Shown here in pieces: positions 33,715 to 42,763 of a DNA stretch of 64,000 nt. The translations under genes were made by a program, and so were the position numbers. The stretch is from positions 310,001 to 374,000 of the forward strand of contig CANLXA010000002.1 of the NCBI GenBank assembly GCA_947494975.1, written 5' to 3'. The notes beneath the pieces were generated by a model. The model saw only the letters and a program-made list of their open reading frames with translations, was not told the DNA's origin and searched no databases. This DNA is from an uncultured Roseicyclus sp. GTDB taxonomy: Bacteria > Pseudomonadota > Alphaproteobacteria > Rhodobacterales > Rhodobacteraceae. Position 1 is the stretch's first letter; the number at the start of each line of letters is the position of its first letter.

Positions 33715-35499
33715 ATGCTTGATCTTCCGCTATCCGCAACCGGAGAGGGCATCCTCGCTCTCGCGATCCTGCTGATCATGTTCGGCCTGTTCCTGTGGGA
33801 GCGCTGGCCGACGGAGGTCGTCGCCATCGGCGGCTGCGCAGTGCTCCTGATCCTCGGCCTTCTGCCCTATGACGATGCGATTGACGTCCTGTCGAACCCC
33901 GCGCCCTGGACCATTGCGGCGATGTTCATCGTGATGGGCGCACTGGTGCGCACCGGCTCGCTGGACCGGCTGACCAAATTCGCCGAAGCCAATGCCAAGG
34001 CCCGCCCGGCGCTGGCCGTCGCCTCACTTCTGGCCTTCGTGGCTGTGGCCTCGGCCTTCATGAACAACACGCCCATCGTCGTCATCATGATCCCTGTCTT
34101 CGTGCAGATCGCCGGTATCCTGGGGCAGGCCCCGTCGAAATTCCTGATCCCGCTCAGCTATGCCGCGATCATGGGCGGCACGCTCACGCTGATCGGCACC
34201 TCCACCAACCTGCTGGTCGATGGCGTCGCCCGCGCCCAAGGGCTGGAGCCGTTTACCATCTTCGAGGTCACGCCCATCGGCCTCGTTGTCGTGGCCTGGG
34301 GGATGATCTATCTGCTGCTCTTCGGCCGCCGCCTGTTGCCCGAGCGGTCGTCCATGGCGGCCCTTCTGGGCGGCAACCGCGCCAAGCCGAAATTCTTCAC
34401 CGAGGTCGCCATCCCCGAAGGCTCCGCCCTGATCGGGCAGGAGGCGCAGGCGGTGGATCTGTTCAAACGCGGCGGCGTGCGCCTGATCGACGTGCTGCGC
34501 GGCGATGCCTCGCTCCGGCGCGAAATGACCGGTGTTGTGCTGAAGGAGGGGGACCGGATCGTGCTGCGCACCGACATGACCGAGGTGCTGGGGCTCCAGC
34601 AATCCAGGGACCTTCGGACCGTCGACAAGCTCAGCTCCGTCGCCACGGCAACGGTGGAGGTGCTGATCACGCCCGGCTGCCGGATGATCGGGCGCTCGCT
34701 GGGTAATCTGCGCCTGCGCCGGCGGTATGGCGTCTACCCGCTGGCCGTGCACCGGCGGAACCAGAATATCGGCCAGAAGCTTGACGATCTGGTCGTCCGC
34801 GTGGGCGACACGCTGCTCCTGGAGGGCGCCCCGGCCGATATCCAGCGGCTGGCCGCCGATATGGACCTGGTCGATGTGGCCCGCCCCTCCGAACGCGCCT
34901 ATCGCCGGGCGAAATCTCCCATTGCAATAGCGGCGATGGCAGGCATTGTCGTGCTGGCCGCCTTCAACATCGCCCCGATCCTGGCGCTCGCCGTTGTCGC
35001 CGTGGCCATCGTCCTGCTCACGGGCTGCATCGATGCCGAGGAGGCCTTCGGGTTTGTCGAGGGCCGCCTCCTGGCGCTGATCTTCGCCATGCTCGCGGTG
35101 GGCGCAGCTTTGCAGCATACCGGCGCGATTGCCCTGATCGTCGACAGTATCGCGCCTTCGCTGGAGGGGATGCCGAACTGGGTCCTGCTCTTTGCGGTCT
35201 ATTACATCACCACGATCCTGACGGAGCTGGTCTCCAACAACGCCATCGCGGTCATCATGGCGCCCATCGCCATTGCGCTGGCGGCCGCCACGGGCGTCGA
35301 TCCGCGACCCCTCGTGATTGCCGTCATGATCGCGGCCTCGGCCTGCTTCGCCACGCCCATCGGCTACCAGACCAACATGCTGGTCTACGGCCCCGGCGGT
35401 TACGCCTTCACCGACTTCCTGCGCGTCGGCGTGCCCCTGAACCTGAGCCTCGGGGTCGTGGTCTGCCTGACGATCCCCCTGATCTGGCCGCTGACCTGA
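33715..35499 (+). CDS. SLC13-family permease with two TrkA-C domains
   Basis: 594 aa. The two membrane halves carry the paired signatures SAFMNNTPIVVIMIPVFVQI with GGTLTLIGTSTNLLVDGVAR, and LTELVSNNAIAVIMAPIAIA with CFATPIGYQTNMLVYGPGGY. Between them are two RCK_C/TrkA-C domains (VAIPEGSALIGQEAQAVDLF and VLITPGCRMIGRSLGNLRLR). It is a sodium-coupled anion carrier, for which sulfate or dicarboxylates are the common substrates. A second such gene faces it at 36260. Confidence 0.9.
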   Translation: MLDLPLSATGEGILALAILLIMFGLFLWERWPTEVVAIGGCAVLLILGLLPYDDAIDVLSNPAPWTIAAMFIVMGALVRTGSLDRLTKFAEANAKARPALAVASLLAFVAVASAFMNNTPIVVIMIPVFVQIAGILGQAPSKFLIPLSYAAIMGGTLTLIGTSTNLLVDGVARAQGLEPFTIFEVTPIGLVVVAWGMIYLLLFGRRLLPERSSMAALLGGNRAKPKFFTEVAIPEGSALIGQEAQAVDLFKRGGVRLIDVLRGDASLRREMTGVVLKEGDRIVLRTDMTEVLGLQQSRDLRTVDKLSSVATATVEVLITPGCRMIGRSLGNLRLRRRYGVYPLAVHRRNQNIGQKLDDLVVRVGDTLLLEGAPADIQRLAADMDLVDVARPSERAYRRAKSPIAIAAMAGIVVLAAFNIAPILALAVVAVAIVLLTGCIDAEEAFGFVEGRLLALIFAMLAVGAALQHTGAIALIVDSIAPSLEGMPNWVLLFAVYYITTILTELVSNNAIAVIMAPIAIALAAATGVDPRPLVIAVMIAASACFATPIGYQTNMLVYGPGGYAFTDFLRVGVPLNLSLGVVVCLTIPLIWPLT

Positions 35500-35539
35500 C
35501 GGGCGGCGGCGCCTGACAATTGCAACAAAGGAACATCCC

Positions 35540-35911
35540 ATGCGCGCTCCGAACGTCCTTTTGCTTCCCCTCGCAGGTCTCGCCCTGGCCGGATGCGTCG
35601 GCACACCGCCAAGCCCGCAAGGCGTCGATGTCTCGGAGAGCGGGATCGAGGTGGCCATGTCCGACCGATCCACCTGCATCGGCACCGCGCCAAATCCAGG
35701 CGTGAGCTGGTCCGGCGTCCTGTCCGGCTGCAACAGCCCCTATCCCTACCGCGTGATCTTCGATACGCGGTCCAACCCGCTCCGCGAGGGGCTGGATGTG
35801 GTCTTCGATGCCGTCGGGCTGGACCTTGCGCCGGTCGCCACCGTCGAGATCGATGGCCCGGCGGGCAATACCTGGACCTTCACCTCCCCGCCACCCGACC
35901 CCGACGACTGA
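35540..35911 (+). CDS. Hypothetical lipoprotein, 123 aa
   Basis: The N-terminus MRAPNVLLLPLAGLALAGCV has lipobox LAGC with Cys at residue 19. The mature part is small and beta-rich with two more cysteines (TCIGTAPNPG, SGCNSPYPYRV) and ends in a proline/aspartate tail. It follows the SLC13 gene by 40 bases. No family recognised. Confidence 0.7.
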   Translation: MRAPNVLLLPLAGLALAGCVGTPPSPQGVDVSESGIEVAMSDRSTCIGTAPNPGVSWSGVLSGCNSPYPYRVIFDTRSNPLREGLDVVFDAVGLDLAPVATVEIDGPAGNTWTFTSPPPDPDD

Positions 35912-36059
35912 GCCCGCGCCGGCGCGCCCGCGAAAAGAGACACCCGGGCTGGCCTCGGCCATTCCTCCCGGGTGCCCTTCCACTGGTGCGGTCATCGGCT
36001 CCCCAGCCTGTACCGCGGGGACAGGTTCCCGCGATTCCGGTTAGGAAATCGTAAAGGGT

Positions 36060-36082
36060 CCGTCCACTGGTTCAAAATACCC
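36060..36082 (-). repeat. Dispersed 23-bp intergenic motif, inverted copy
   Basis: Read on the minus strand it is GGGTATTT, then TGAACCA, then GTGGACGG. It lies 148 bases after the lipoprotein stop, in the orientation found after other genes relative to their reading direction. Confidence 0.55.
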
Positions 36083-36235
36083 GCGCCGCAGGCCTCTTTT
36101 CTCTTGCGCGCGCGGCAGGCCGAAACGCGCCCCGTCGCGCCCCCTTCGGGAGCCCTCCGCGGCGCGTGTTGCCACGGATGCGGTGCGGGTGGTTCGCGGA
36201 TCTCTATCCGGGTCTATCGGTGGCTGATCGGGCGT

Positions 36236-36258
36236 GGGTATTTGGGACCATTGGAAGG
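36236..36258 (+). repeat. Dispersed 23-bp intergenic motif, copy 3
   Basis: GGGTATTT, GGGACCA, TTGGAAGG: identical to copy 2 at 16519. It ends one base before the stop codon of the minus-strand SLC13 gene. Confidence 0.65.
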
Positions 36259-36259
36259 A

Positions 36260-38035
36260 TCAGAGTGGCCAGACCACGAGGATCGTGGGGATCGAGACGG
36301 CGATGACGATGATCTCCAGCGGCAGGCCCATGCGCCAGTAATCGCCAAACCGGTAGCCGCCGGGGCCGAGGATCAGCGTGTTGTTCTTGTGGCCGATGGG
36401 CGTGAGGAAGGCGGCGGAGGCGGCGACGGCGACGGCCATCAGGAACGGGTCGGGGGAGACGCCGAGCGATTGGGCCATGGTGATGCCGACCGGCGCCGCG
36501 ACGATGGCCGTGGCGGTGTTGTTGAGGACGTCCGACATCGTCATCGTCACCACCATCAGGACCGTCAGGATGGCCCAGGGCGGCAGCCCGCCGGTGAGGT
36601 CCACGAGGGTTCCGGCGATCAGTTCGGTGCCGCCGGAGGTCTCCAACGCCGCACCGAGGGGGATCATCGAGCCCAGCAGCACCACGACCGGCCATTCGAT
36701 ATGATCGTAGATCTCGGCCAGCGGCAGGATCTTCAGGAGCACATAGCCCACCGCCACGATCCCCAGTGCGATGGGCAGGTAGATGATGCCGAGCGAGGCG
36801 GCGATCACGGCCACGGCGAACAGGCCGATCGCGGCCCAGGTCTTGCTGTTGTTGGTCACCGTCAGGCCCCGATCGGCCAGGGTCAGCCCGCCGAGCCAAC
36901 TCACGACATCGTCGGAGCGGTCCGACGGGGCGAGGAGGAGCAGGATATCGCCCGGCTCCACCACCGTCTTGCGCAGGCGTTTGGTGATCCGTGTGCCCTT
37001 GCGCGCGATCCCCATCAGCGTCGTGCGCTGGCGCCAGGCCAGGCCGATGCTCTCGGCCGTCTTGCCCGCGATCCGCGCCCCCTCGGGCACCACCATCTCG
37101 ATGAAGCTCACCCCATCGCCCACCGCGTCCGAAGCGGCATTGCCGGCCTCCGCCGTCTCCAGGTTCTGGCCGACGCGGAATTCGTCCAGCGCCTCGGGGG
37201 CGGCTTCCAGCACCAGCACATCGCCGTCGCGGAGCGTCAGGTTGCGGCCGGTGCCGAAGCGCCGTTTGCCATCGCGCATGATCCCCAGAAGGCCCACATC
37301 GGCCTCGGCCGCCGGGCCCTCAAGGTCGCGCAGCCGCGTTCCGGCCAGCTTGCTGCCTTCGGGCAGGCGCAGCTCCGCGATATAGGGCGCCAATTCGGCC
37401 AGCTGGTCACCGCCCACGCCGCTGTCGCGGTTCGGGATCAGGCGCCAGCCGATCAGCGCCACGAAGCTCAGGCCCGCAATCGCCGCGACACCGCCCACGG
37501 GCGCGAAATCGAACATGCGGAATGGCTCTCCCAGGCTGTCCTGGCGGATCGTGGCGATGATGATGTTGGGCGGGGTGCCGATCAGCGTTACCATGCCGCC
37601 CAGGATCGTGGCGAAGCTGAGCGGCATCAGCGACACGCCGGGGCTGCGCCCGGCCTTGCGCGCCGTGGCGATATCGACCGGCATCAGGAGCGCCAGCGCC
37701 GCCACGTTGTTCATGAAGGCCGACAACACGCCGCCGATGCCGCCCATGATGGCGATATGCGCACCCAGGCCGCGCGAGGCATCCACAAGCGTGCGCGTGA
37801 TCAGGAAGACCGCGCCCGAGCGCACCAGCCCGGCGGAGACCACCAGCACCAGCGCCACCACCAGCGTGGCCGGATGGCCGAAGCCCGCAAACGCGTCGGA
37901 GGCGGGCACGACGCCCAGAACCGCGCCCGCCATCAGGGCGCTGAACGCGACAAGGTCGTAGCGGAACCGCCCCCAGAGCAGCAGGCCGAAAACGATACCG
38001 AAAAGCGAAAACAGGATGATCTGGTCTTGCGTCAT
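36260..38035 (-). CDS. Second SLC13-family permease with TrkA-C domains
   Basis: 591 aa, paralogous to the gene at 33715 but clearly diverged. SAFMNNVAALALLMPVDIAT with GMVTLIGTPPNIIIATIRQD forms the first half. SDVLNNTATAIVAAPVGITM with AFLTPIGHKNNTLILGPGGY forms the second. Two TrkA-C domains lie between (LRLPEGSKLAGTRLRDLEGP and MVVPEGARIAGKTAESIGLA). The two permeases converge on the 35.9-36.26 kb gap. Substrate unknown. Confidence 0.9.
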   Translation of the reverse strand: MTQDQIILFSLFGIVFGLLLWGRFRYDLVAFSALMAGAVLGVVPASDAFAGFGHPATLVVALVLVVSAGLVRSGAVFLITRTLVDASRGLGAHIAIMGGIGGVLSAFMNNVAALALLMPVDIATARKAGRSPGVSLMPLSFATILGGMVTLIGTPPNIIIATIRQDSLGEPFRMFDFAPVGGVAAIAGLSFVALIGWRLIPNRDSGVGGDQLAELAPYIAELRLPEGSKLAGTRLRDLEGPAAEADVGLLGIMRDGKRRFGTGRNLTLRDGDVLVLEAAPEALDEFRVGQNLETAEAGNAASDAVGDGVSFIEMVVPEGARIAGKTAESIGLAWRQRTTLMGIARKGTRITKRLRKTVVEPGDILLLLAPSDRSDDVVSWLGGLTLADRGLTVTNNSKTWAAIGLFAVAVIAASLGIIYLPIALGIVAVGYVLLKILPLAEIYDHIEWPVVVLLGSMIPLGAALETSGGTELIAGTLVDLTGGLPPWAILTVLMVVTMTMSDVLNNTATAIVAAPVGITMAQSLGVSPDPFLMAVAVAASAAFLTPIGHKNNTLILGPGGYRFGDYWRMGLPLEIIVIAVSIPTILVVWPL

Positions 38036-38142
38036 GGCGCGACCCTAACGCGGGGCGGGCAGGGCCGGTAGCGTCGATTTTCACGGGCGACGGAACATCG
38101 TCCCCGATCCGTGGTACACTGCAGCAAAGACCGGAGAGGACG

Positions 38143-38211
38143 ATGATAAAACTGTCTCTGATCGTGATCGCGGGCGTGCTGAGCCTGTCGACGCTGCCGT
38201 TTTTCGGGTAG
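38143..38211 (+). CDS. Possible 22-residue hydrophobic peptide
   Basis: ATG at 38143 behind GGAGAGG (6 bases). The product MIKLSLIVIAGVLSLSTLPF ends in FG. It is a single membrane-spanning helix, like small stress or toxin-type peptides, but no antisense RNA is evident. Lies in the gap after the divergent SLC13 gene. Confidence 0.45.
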   Translation: MIKLSLIVIAGVLSLSTLPFFG

Positions 38212-38367
38212 CGGCACCGGCCGATCTCACGGGGGCGTGACAGGGTCTCACGCGCCTGTGTTCCAAAGGTAAGGACAGCCTCCATGCCTTTGCCGGCGGG
38301 GCTGCGCCATAGTCGGGGCATACACCAAAGCAAACCCCTGCAATCCACATCCGAAGGACCTCCGACC

Positions 38368-38490
38368 ATGACCCGCAAGACCGTTTTCACATTCACCCTC
38401 GCTATCTCCGCCGCGCTGATCGGCACCATGGTTCTGGGCAGCGGCGAGGCGATGGCCGATTGCTACTGGCCGGTCTACCGCAGCTGGTAA
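38368..38490 (+). CDS. Small secreted peptide, 40 aa
   Basis: ATG 38368 with GAAGGA upstream. TRKTVFTFTLAISAALIGTM followed by VLGSGEAMADC forms a complete signal peptide, so the mature product is probably only about 10 residues, DCYWPVYRSW. A perfect Rho-independent terminator follows 28 bases after the stop, showing a compact stand-alone transcription unit. Not recognised. Confidence 0.6.
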   Translation: MTRKTVFTFTLAISAALIGTMVLGSGEAMADCYWPVYRSW

Positions 38491-38518
38491 GCCCCTCCGC
38501 AAATCCCCTTCGCCGCAC

Positions 38519-38553
38519 GCGCGGGCCGTCCCCTCCGGCCCGCGCTTTTTTTT
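38519..38553 (+). terminator. Rho-independent terminator of the 40-aa peptide gene
   Basis: GCGCGGGCC (38519-38527) pairs perfectly with GGCCCGCGC (38537-38545), followed by eight T. One of the best terminators in the window. Confidence 0.92.
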
Positions 38554-38595
38554 GTTGGGTTCGCGCGGCGCGGCCGGTTGCGCTATCTTGGGTTC

Positions 38596-38925
38596 ATGTC
38601 GGACGATCTGCTCACCCGTTTCAAAACCGTGGCCGAGGCCCATGACGGCATTCAGGTGAAGGGCAAGAAGATGCCCTACACCGCGATCAACGGGAACATG
38701 TTTGCGTTTGTGTCGCCCGAGGGCGAGCTGTGTTTGCGCTTTGACGAGGCGCGGCGGGCCGCGCTGGCGGCGCGCCATGATGTCGGGCCGGTGCTGGAAT
38801 ACGGAGCGGTCATGCGGGGCTATGTGGCGATCCCGGTTGCGGACGACGCTGATCTGGCCCCGCTATTTGCCGAGAGCCTTGCGTTCGCGCAAACCCTCAA
38901 GCCCAAACCCACCAAAAAGACCTAG
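38596..38925 (+). CDS. TfoX-N-like small protein
   Basis: 109 aa from ATG 38596. LTRFKTVAEAHDGIQVKGKK, then YTAINGNMFAFVSPEGELCL and RFDEARRAAL, then YVAIPVADDADLA resemble the TfoX/Sxy N-terminal fold found in small stand-alone proteins. The C-terminal PKPTKKT is basic. Identification is moderate; role unknown. Its stop overlaps the 3' end of the convergent bchJ by 4 bases. Confidence 0.65.
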   Translation: MSDDLLTRFKTVAEAHDGIQVKGKKMPYTAINGNMFAFVSPEGELCLRFDEARRAALAARHDVGPVLEYGAVMRGYVAIPVADDADLAPLFAESLAFAQTLKPKPTKKT

Positions 38926-39518
38926 CGCCAGTTGATCTCGAACCGGCAGGCCGCCGCGCCCTGGGCGCCGCAACGGGTTTCGCACGCCTGCGCGCGCCGG
39001 TGCACGAGGCTGGAGAATAGCCGCTCAAACACCGCCGCATGCCAGTGGCAGAGCGGCCTGTCCGAGGTCTCGCCCCGAACAAACGGATTGTCGTGGATCT
39101 CGAAAACGGTCGGTGGCCCGGCCTCTGCCGTCACACGGCCCGATCCGCAAAACGTCCAGGCGTGGGACAGGATTGCCCGGCTCAGCACCCGCGCGGCCCA
39201 GGGCGCGGGCAGGGCGCGCAGCACGGCCTGCGCCGGGCGCGGAATGCGGTGGGTCAGGATGTAATCGCCCACCGCCAGCCCGGCGGCGCGCGCCATGGGC
39301 CGGGCAGTGTCGGGAAACCGGGCGCGCATGGCTTGGTGGATGGCCGCCACCGGGCCCTCGTCAATCATGCTGGAGCCGTCGGGCACGTCGAGCACGCCGT
39401 TTTCCAGAAACAGCGCCCGCCGCGCCGCCACGCCGTGGGTGGCATCCAGAATGGGGGCCAGCTGGATCAGCGCATTGGGGCCAATGCGCGCCTGCCGGGC
39501 CCCGGGGCCGTCAGCCAC
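38922..39518 (-). CDS. bchJ: Bacteriochlorophyll biosynthesis protein BchJ (V4R domain)
   Basis: 198 aa with a GTG start at 39518, overlapping the bchE stop by 8 bases. [20 protein letters not shown] opens it, and the V4R domain occupies the C-terminal half with cysteines in [20 protein letters not shown]. BchJ was first linked to 4-vinyl reduction of protochlorophyllide precursors. Later work puts that reductase elsewhere and suggests an accessory substrate-handling role. Cotranscribed with bchE. Confidence 0.9.
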   Translation of the reverse strand: MADGPGARQARIGPNALIQLAPILDATHGVAARRALFLENGVLDVPDGSSMIDEGPVAAIHQAMRARFPDTARPMARAAGLAVGDYILTHRIPRPAQAVLRALPAPWAARVLSRAILSHAWTFCGSGRVTAEAGPPTVFEIHDNPFVRGETSDRPLCHWHAAVFERLFSSLVHRRAQACETRCGAQGAAACRFEINWR

Positions 39519-41205
39519 CCGGCCGGGTGCCGACGGCGTCCATCTCGGCCTCCGTCATCTGCTCCTCTCCCCCGCCGCAGGCCTTCACCTCGGCCCCGTT
39601 CGGCATCTTGAAGGCGGTGCGCTCCTTGGCGCGCTCCTTCATCTGCGCCTTCACGGCCTCCCGGCGTTCGGCGGCCCTTGCGGCGCGGTCGGCGGCGGCC
39701 TCCCAATCCTCCATCTGGGCCTCGGCAATCGTGCGGGTCTCGTCGAAATCGAACTGCACCTTGTCCTTGGTCTGCGGCCCCCAATACCCCGCTTTGCCAA
39801 GGTCATAGAAGGTGCGGCTGACACCGGCCTTCAGGAACGCCTTCAGGCACCCCAGCAGATAGCGCCGCCGATACCCCGTCCCGCGCCACGGATAATGGAA
39901 CAAAGCCTTGCGCATGTAGAAACGGCGGTAATTCTTCATCACCCCGTCCAGCAATTCGCCCCGCGTCATCGCCTCGGGTTTCATGATCGGCGTCACGAAA
40001 TTGTACTTGGAGAAGTCGTAGATCTCGACCTGGTCCTTCAATTCCTGAAACAGCGGCGTGAAGGGCCAGGGCGTGTACATCGACCAATTGGCCAGATCGG
40101 GCTGCCAGTCCCAGGCCATCTGGAACGTCTCTTCCAGCGTCTCCTCGGTCTCGTTGTCGAGGCCTACGATGAACTGCGCCTCGGTGAAGATATCGGCCTC
40201 TCGCAGCAGCCGGATCGCCTCCTTGTTCTCTTCGACCTTGGTTTCCTTGTTGAACTGGTCGAGCTTCATCTGCGCCGCCGCCTCGGTGCCCAGGCTCACA
40301 TGCACCAACCCCGCCTTGCGGTAGAACTTCAGCAGATCGCGGTCGCGGTAGATGTCGGTGACCCGCGTGTTGATCCCCCATTGTACGCGCCGTGGCAGAT
40401 CGCGCCGGATCAGCTCCTCGCAGAAGGCCACGAATTTCTTCTTGTTGATGGTCGGTTCCTCGTCGGCAAGGATGAAGAAACCGACGCCGTGATTGTCTAC
40501 AAGATCCTCGATCTCATCGACCACGCGGATCGGGTCGCGCACGCGGTAATCGCGCCAGAATTTCCATTGCGAACAGAACGAGCACGTGAACGGACAGCCC
40601 CGCGCCAGATTGGGGATCGCCACCTTCTTGTTCAGCGGGATGTAGATGTATTTGTCCCATTCCAGAAGCGACCAATCGGGGTTGATACTGTCGAGATCCT
40701 TCACCGTCGCGGCGGCCTGCGTCGCCACGATCTGATCCTCCTCGCGGAAGGCCAGCCCCTTGATCGTCTTGCGGTCGGCGGGCCAGCGCCCGGCATGGAT
40801 CGACTCGATGAGGTTGAGGAAAATCTCCTCCCCCTCGCCCCGCACGATCACGTCGATCCAGGGCGCCTCGCTCAAGACCTGCTTGTACATGAACGTGGCA
40901 TGGACCCCGCCCAACACCCGCACCGCGCCGGGTACGACATCTTGCGCGATCTTCAGCACCGCCTCGGCCTTGTAGATCGACGGCGTGATCGCGGTGCAGC
41001 CCACAACGTCCGGGTCGAGCGCGCGCAGGCGCTCGGCCAGGGTCTCGTCTTCCAGATGGTTGGTCATCGCATCCAGAAACGTCACATCCGTATATCCCGC
41101 ATCGCGCAGGTGCCCGGCCAGGTAAGCGACCCAGGCCGGCGGCCAGTTCCCCGCGATCTCAGCGCCGCCGGAGTGATAATTCGGGTGGATAAGGACGATT
41201 TTCAT
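39511..41205 (-). CDS. bchE: Oxygen-independent Mg-protoporphyrin IX monomethyl ester cyclase BchE
   Basis: 564 aa. An N-terminal B12-binding-type domain ([40 protein letters not shown]) is followed by a radical SAM domain with CPFTCSFC (CxxxCxxC) and [16 protein letters not shown]. The C-terminus is a charged Ala/Glu/Arg-rich tail. The enzyme forms ring E of bacteriochlorophyll with oxygen from water. Its presence predicts bacteriochlorophyll synthesis at low oxygen. One PpsR-type and one FnrL-type site lie upstream, and yebC is divergent. Confidence 0.96.
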   Translation of the reverse strand: MKIVLIHPNYHSGGAEIAGNWPPAWVAYLAGHLRDAGYTDVTFLDAMTNHLEDETLAERLRALDPDVVGCTAITPSIYKAEAVLKIAQDVVPGAVRVLGGVHATFMYKQVLSEAPWIDVIVRGEGEEIFLNLIESIHAGRWPADRKTIKGLAFREEDQIVATQAAATVKDLDSINPDWSLLEWDKYIYIPLNKKVAIPNLARGCPFTCSFCSQWKFWRDYRVRDPIRVVDEIEDLVDNHGVGFFILADEEPTINKKKFVAFCEELIRRDLPRRVQWGINTRVTDIYRDRDLLKFYRKAGLVHVSLGTEAAAQMKLDQFNKETKVEENKEAIRLLREADIFTEAQFIVGLDNETEETLEETFQMAWDWQPDLANWSMYTPWPFTPLFQELKDQVEIYDFSKYNFVTPIMKPEAMTRGELLDGVMKNYRRFYMRKALFHYPWRGTGYRRRYLLGCLKAFLKAGVSRTFYDLGKAGYWGPQTKDKVQFDFDETRTIAEAQMEDWEAAADRAARAAERREAVKAQMKERAKERTAFKMPNGAEVKACGGGEEQMTEAEMDAVGTRPGG

Positions 41206-41224
41206 GGCGGTGCCGCTCCCTGAC

Positions 41225-41242
41225 TGTCACGTCAAGTTTACA
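41225..41242. promoter_or_regulatory. PpsR/CrtJ box upstream of bchE
   Basis: TGT-N12-ACA exactly (TGTCACGTCAAGTTTACA), the consensus of the aerobic repressor PpsR/CrtJ of photosynthesis genes. It lies 20 bases before the bchE ATG. A looser TGT-N11-ACA is at 41351-41367. Confidence 0.72.
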
Positions 41243-41261
41243 CATCGCCGGAAAATGCGGT

Positions 41262-41275
41262 TTGACTCAGATCAA
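41262..41275. promoter_or_regulatory. FnrL-type box upstream of bchE
   Basis: TTGAC-TCAG-ATCAA matches TTGAT-N4-ATCAA at 9 of 10 positions. Centred about 63 bases before the bchE ATG, a place suited to activation under low oxygen. Confidence 0.7.
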
Positions 41276-41349
41276 GCGGAATTCGGGGCCGCAGCACCCG
41301 GCCGCCCCAGGGAACCCGGTCCCTTTCCCGGCACGGATCGCGCCCCGTC

Positions 41350-41378
41350 TTGTCGCCCAAACCCACAATCCCTATACA
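41350..41378 (+). promoter_or_regulatory. Putative sigma-70-type promoter of yebC
   Basis: TTGTCG (41350-41355), 17-base spacer, TATACA (41373-41378). Each hexamer matches consensus at 4 of 6. Lies 37 bases before the yebC ATG. Confidence 0.45.
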
Positions 41379-41414
41379 CCTGCAAAACCCGTCACAACAG
41401 ACCCGGAGGCGCGC

Positions 41415-42182
41415 ATGGCCGGCCATTCAAAATGGGCAAATATCCAGCACCGCAAGGGGCGGCAGGACAAGCTGCGCTCCAAGCTGTTTTCCAAGCTTGC
41501 CAAGGAAATCACCGTGGCCGCCAAGATGGGCGACCCCGACCCCGACAAGAACCCCCGCCTGCGCCTCGCGGTGAAGGAGGCGAAGTCCAATTCCGTGCCC
41601 AAGGACGTGATCGACCGCGCGATCAACAAGGCCACCGGCGGAGATGCCGAGAATTACGACGAGATCCGCTATGAGGGTTACGGCCCTTCCGGCGTGGCCG
41701 TGATTGTCGAGGCGATGACCGACAACAAGAACCGCACCGCGTCGACCGTGCGCTCCACCTTCTCCAAGAACGGCGGAAACCTGGGCGAAACCGGCTCCGT
41801 CGGCTTCATGTTCGAGCGCAAGGGGCAGGTGACCTACCCACTCTCCGCCGGTGACGCCGACACGATCATGATGGCCGCGATCGAGGCCGGCGCCGAAGAT
41901 GTCGAGACCAATGACGGCGACGGCGATGAAGACCCCGGCAACCACGTCATCTGGTGCGCCGATACCGATCTCAACGACGTCTCCAATGCGCTTGAAGCGG
42001 ACCTGGGCGAATCCGAATCCACCAAACTCGTCTGGCGCCCCACGACGACCACCGAACTGGGCCTGGAAGACGCGCAGAAGCTGATGAAGCTGATCGAAGC
42101 GCTGGAGGATGACGACGACATCCAGACCGTCACCGCGAATTTCGAGATTTCCGACGAGGTGATGGCGCAGCTGGCCAGCTGA
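41415..42182 (+). CDS. yebC: YebC/PmpR-family regulator (TACO1-like)
   Basis: 255 aa from ATG 41415 with GGAGG 6 bases upstream; upstream in-frame sequence overlaps the FnrL box. [20 protein letters not shown] is the family signature, followed by [20 protein letters not shown] and [13 protein letters not shown]. Homologues act as DNA-binding regulators or as helpers of translation at proline stretches. Length is normal. Confidence 0.95.
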   Translation: MAGHSKWANIQHRKGRQDKLRSKLFSKLAKEITVAAKMGDPDPDKNPRLRLAVKEAKSNSVPKDVIDRAINKATGGDAENYDEIRYEGYGPSGVAVIVEAMTDNKNRTASTVRSTFSKNGGNLGETGSVGFMFERKGQVTYPLSAGDADTIMMAAIEAGAEDVETNDGDGDEDPGNHVIWCADTDLNDVSNALEADLGESESTKLVWRPTTTTELGLEDAQKLMKLIEALEDDDDIQTVTANFEISDEVMAQLAS

Positions 42183-42184
42183 TA

Positions 42185-42640
42185 TCAGCGGGGTGGGCTG
42201 AGCGGCGGCAATCGATCCTGGAAGATCGACGATTTGACGATGGATGTGTGGGTTTCGGCCCGGTCGTGAAACGGCAGCAGGATTTCATCCAACTCGGCGA
42301 TATCGGCCACCGCCAGGCGGGCGACGTAACAATCGTCACCCGTGACGCGGTCGCAGGACAAAAATCGCGTCTCGTCTTCGATCATCCGCTCGACGGCCTG
42401 CAATTGCCCACTGCGGGGTTTGAGCCGGACCAGCGCCTGGATCGTGTAGCCAAGGGCGCGCAAATCGACGCGCGCCGCAAAGCCGTTGATCTGCCCGGTC
42501 TCGCGCATTCGGCGCAACCGCTCACCCACGGCGGGGCCCGTCAGGCCCACCTCTTTTCCAATCTCGGCCAGGCTCGCGCGCCCATCCTCTTCAAGGCATG
42601 CGATGATCTTGCAATCCGTTGAATCCAGCAATCTCGACAT
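42185..42640 (-). CDS. Lrp/AsnC-family transcriptional regulator
   Basis: 151 aa from ATG 42640. The HTH is LLDSTDCKIIACLEEDGRAS, LAEIGKEVGLTGPAVGERLR. A RAM ligand-binding domain follows (YTIQALVRLKPRSGQ, FLSCDRVTGDDCYVARLAV). Lrp-type proteins sense amino acids. It is divergent from the PhzF gene with 123 bases between, and that gene is its most likely target besides itself. Confidence 0.92.
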   Translation of the reverse strand: MSRLLDSTDCKIIACLEEDGRASLAEIGKEVGLTGPAVGERLRRMRETGQINGFAARVDLRALGYTIQALVRLKPRSGQLQAVERMIEDETRFLSCDRVTGDDCYVARLAVADIAELDEILLPFHDRAETHTSIVKSSIFQDRLPPLSPPR

Positions 42641-42763
42641 GAAAGCGCCATAGCCGAAATGCCGATGATATGAAAGACAAACCCAATAATTGCCATCGGG
42701 ATCGATGGGACATTCGCCGGGCGGGGCGCTAATCTCAACGACGATTTGGATTAGGAGGCAGCC

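Larger units (their letters stand above)
35912..36259. other. 348-base intergenic region between convergent genes
   Basis: No supported gene. It holds two copies of the dispersed 23-bp motif in opposite orientation (36060-36082 and 36236-36258) and an inverted repeat CACCCGGG...CCCGGGTG (about 35942-35979) that could end transcription of the lipoprotein gene. Confidence 0.55.

Noticed and set aside
35972-38071. 699-residue plus-strand frame
   Set aside because: Antisense shadow of the SLC13 permease, Asp/His/Gln/Arg-rich.
38143-38211. Type I toxin-antitoxin system around the 22-residue hydrophobic peptide
   Set aside because: No antisense promoter or second RNA is visible; size alone is not enough.
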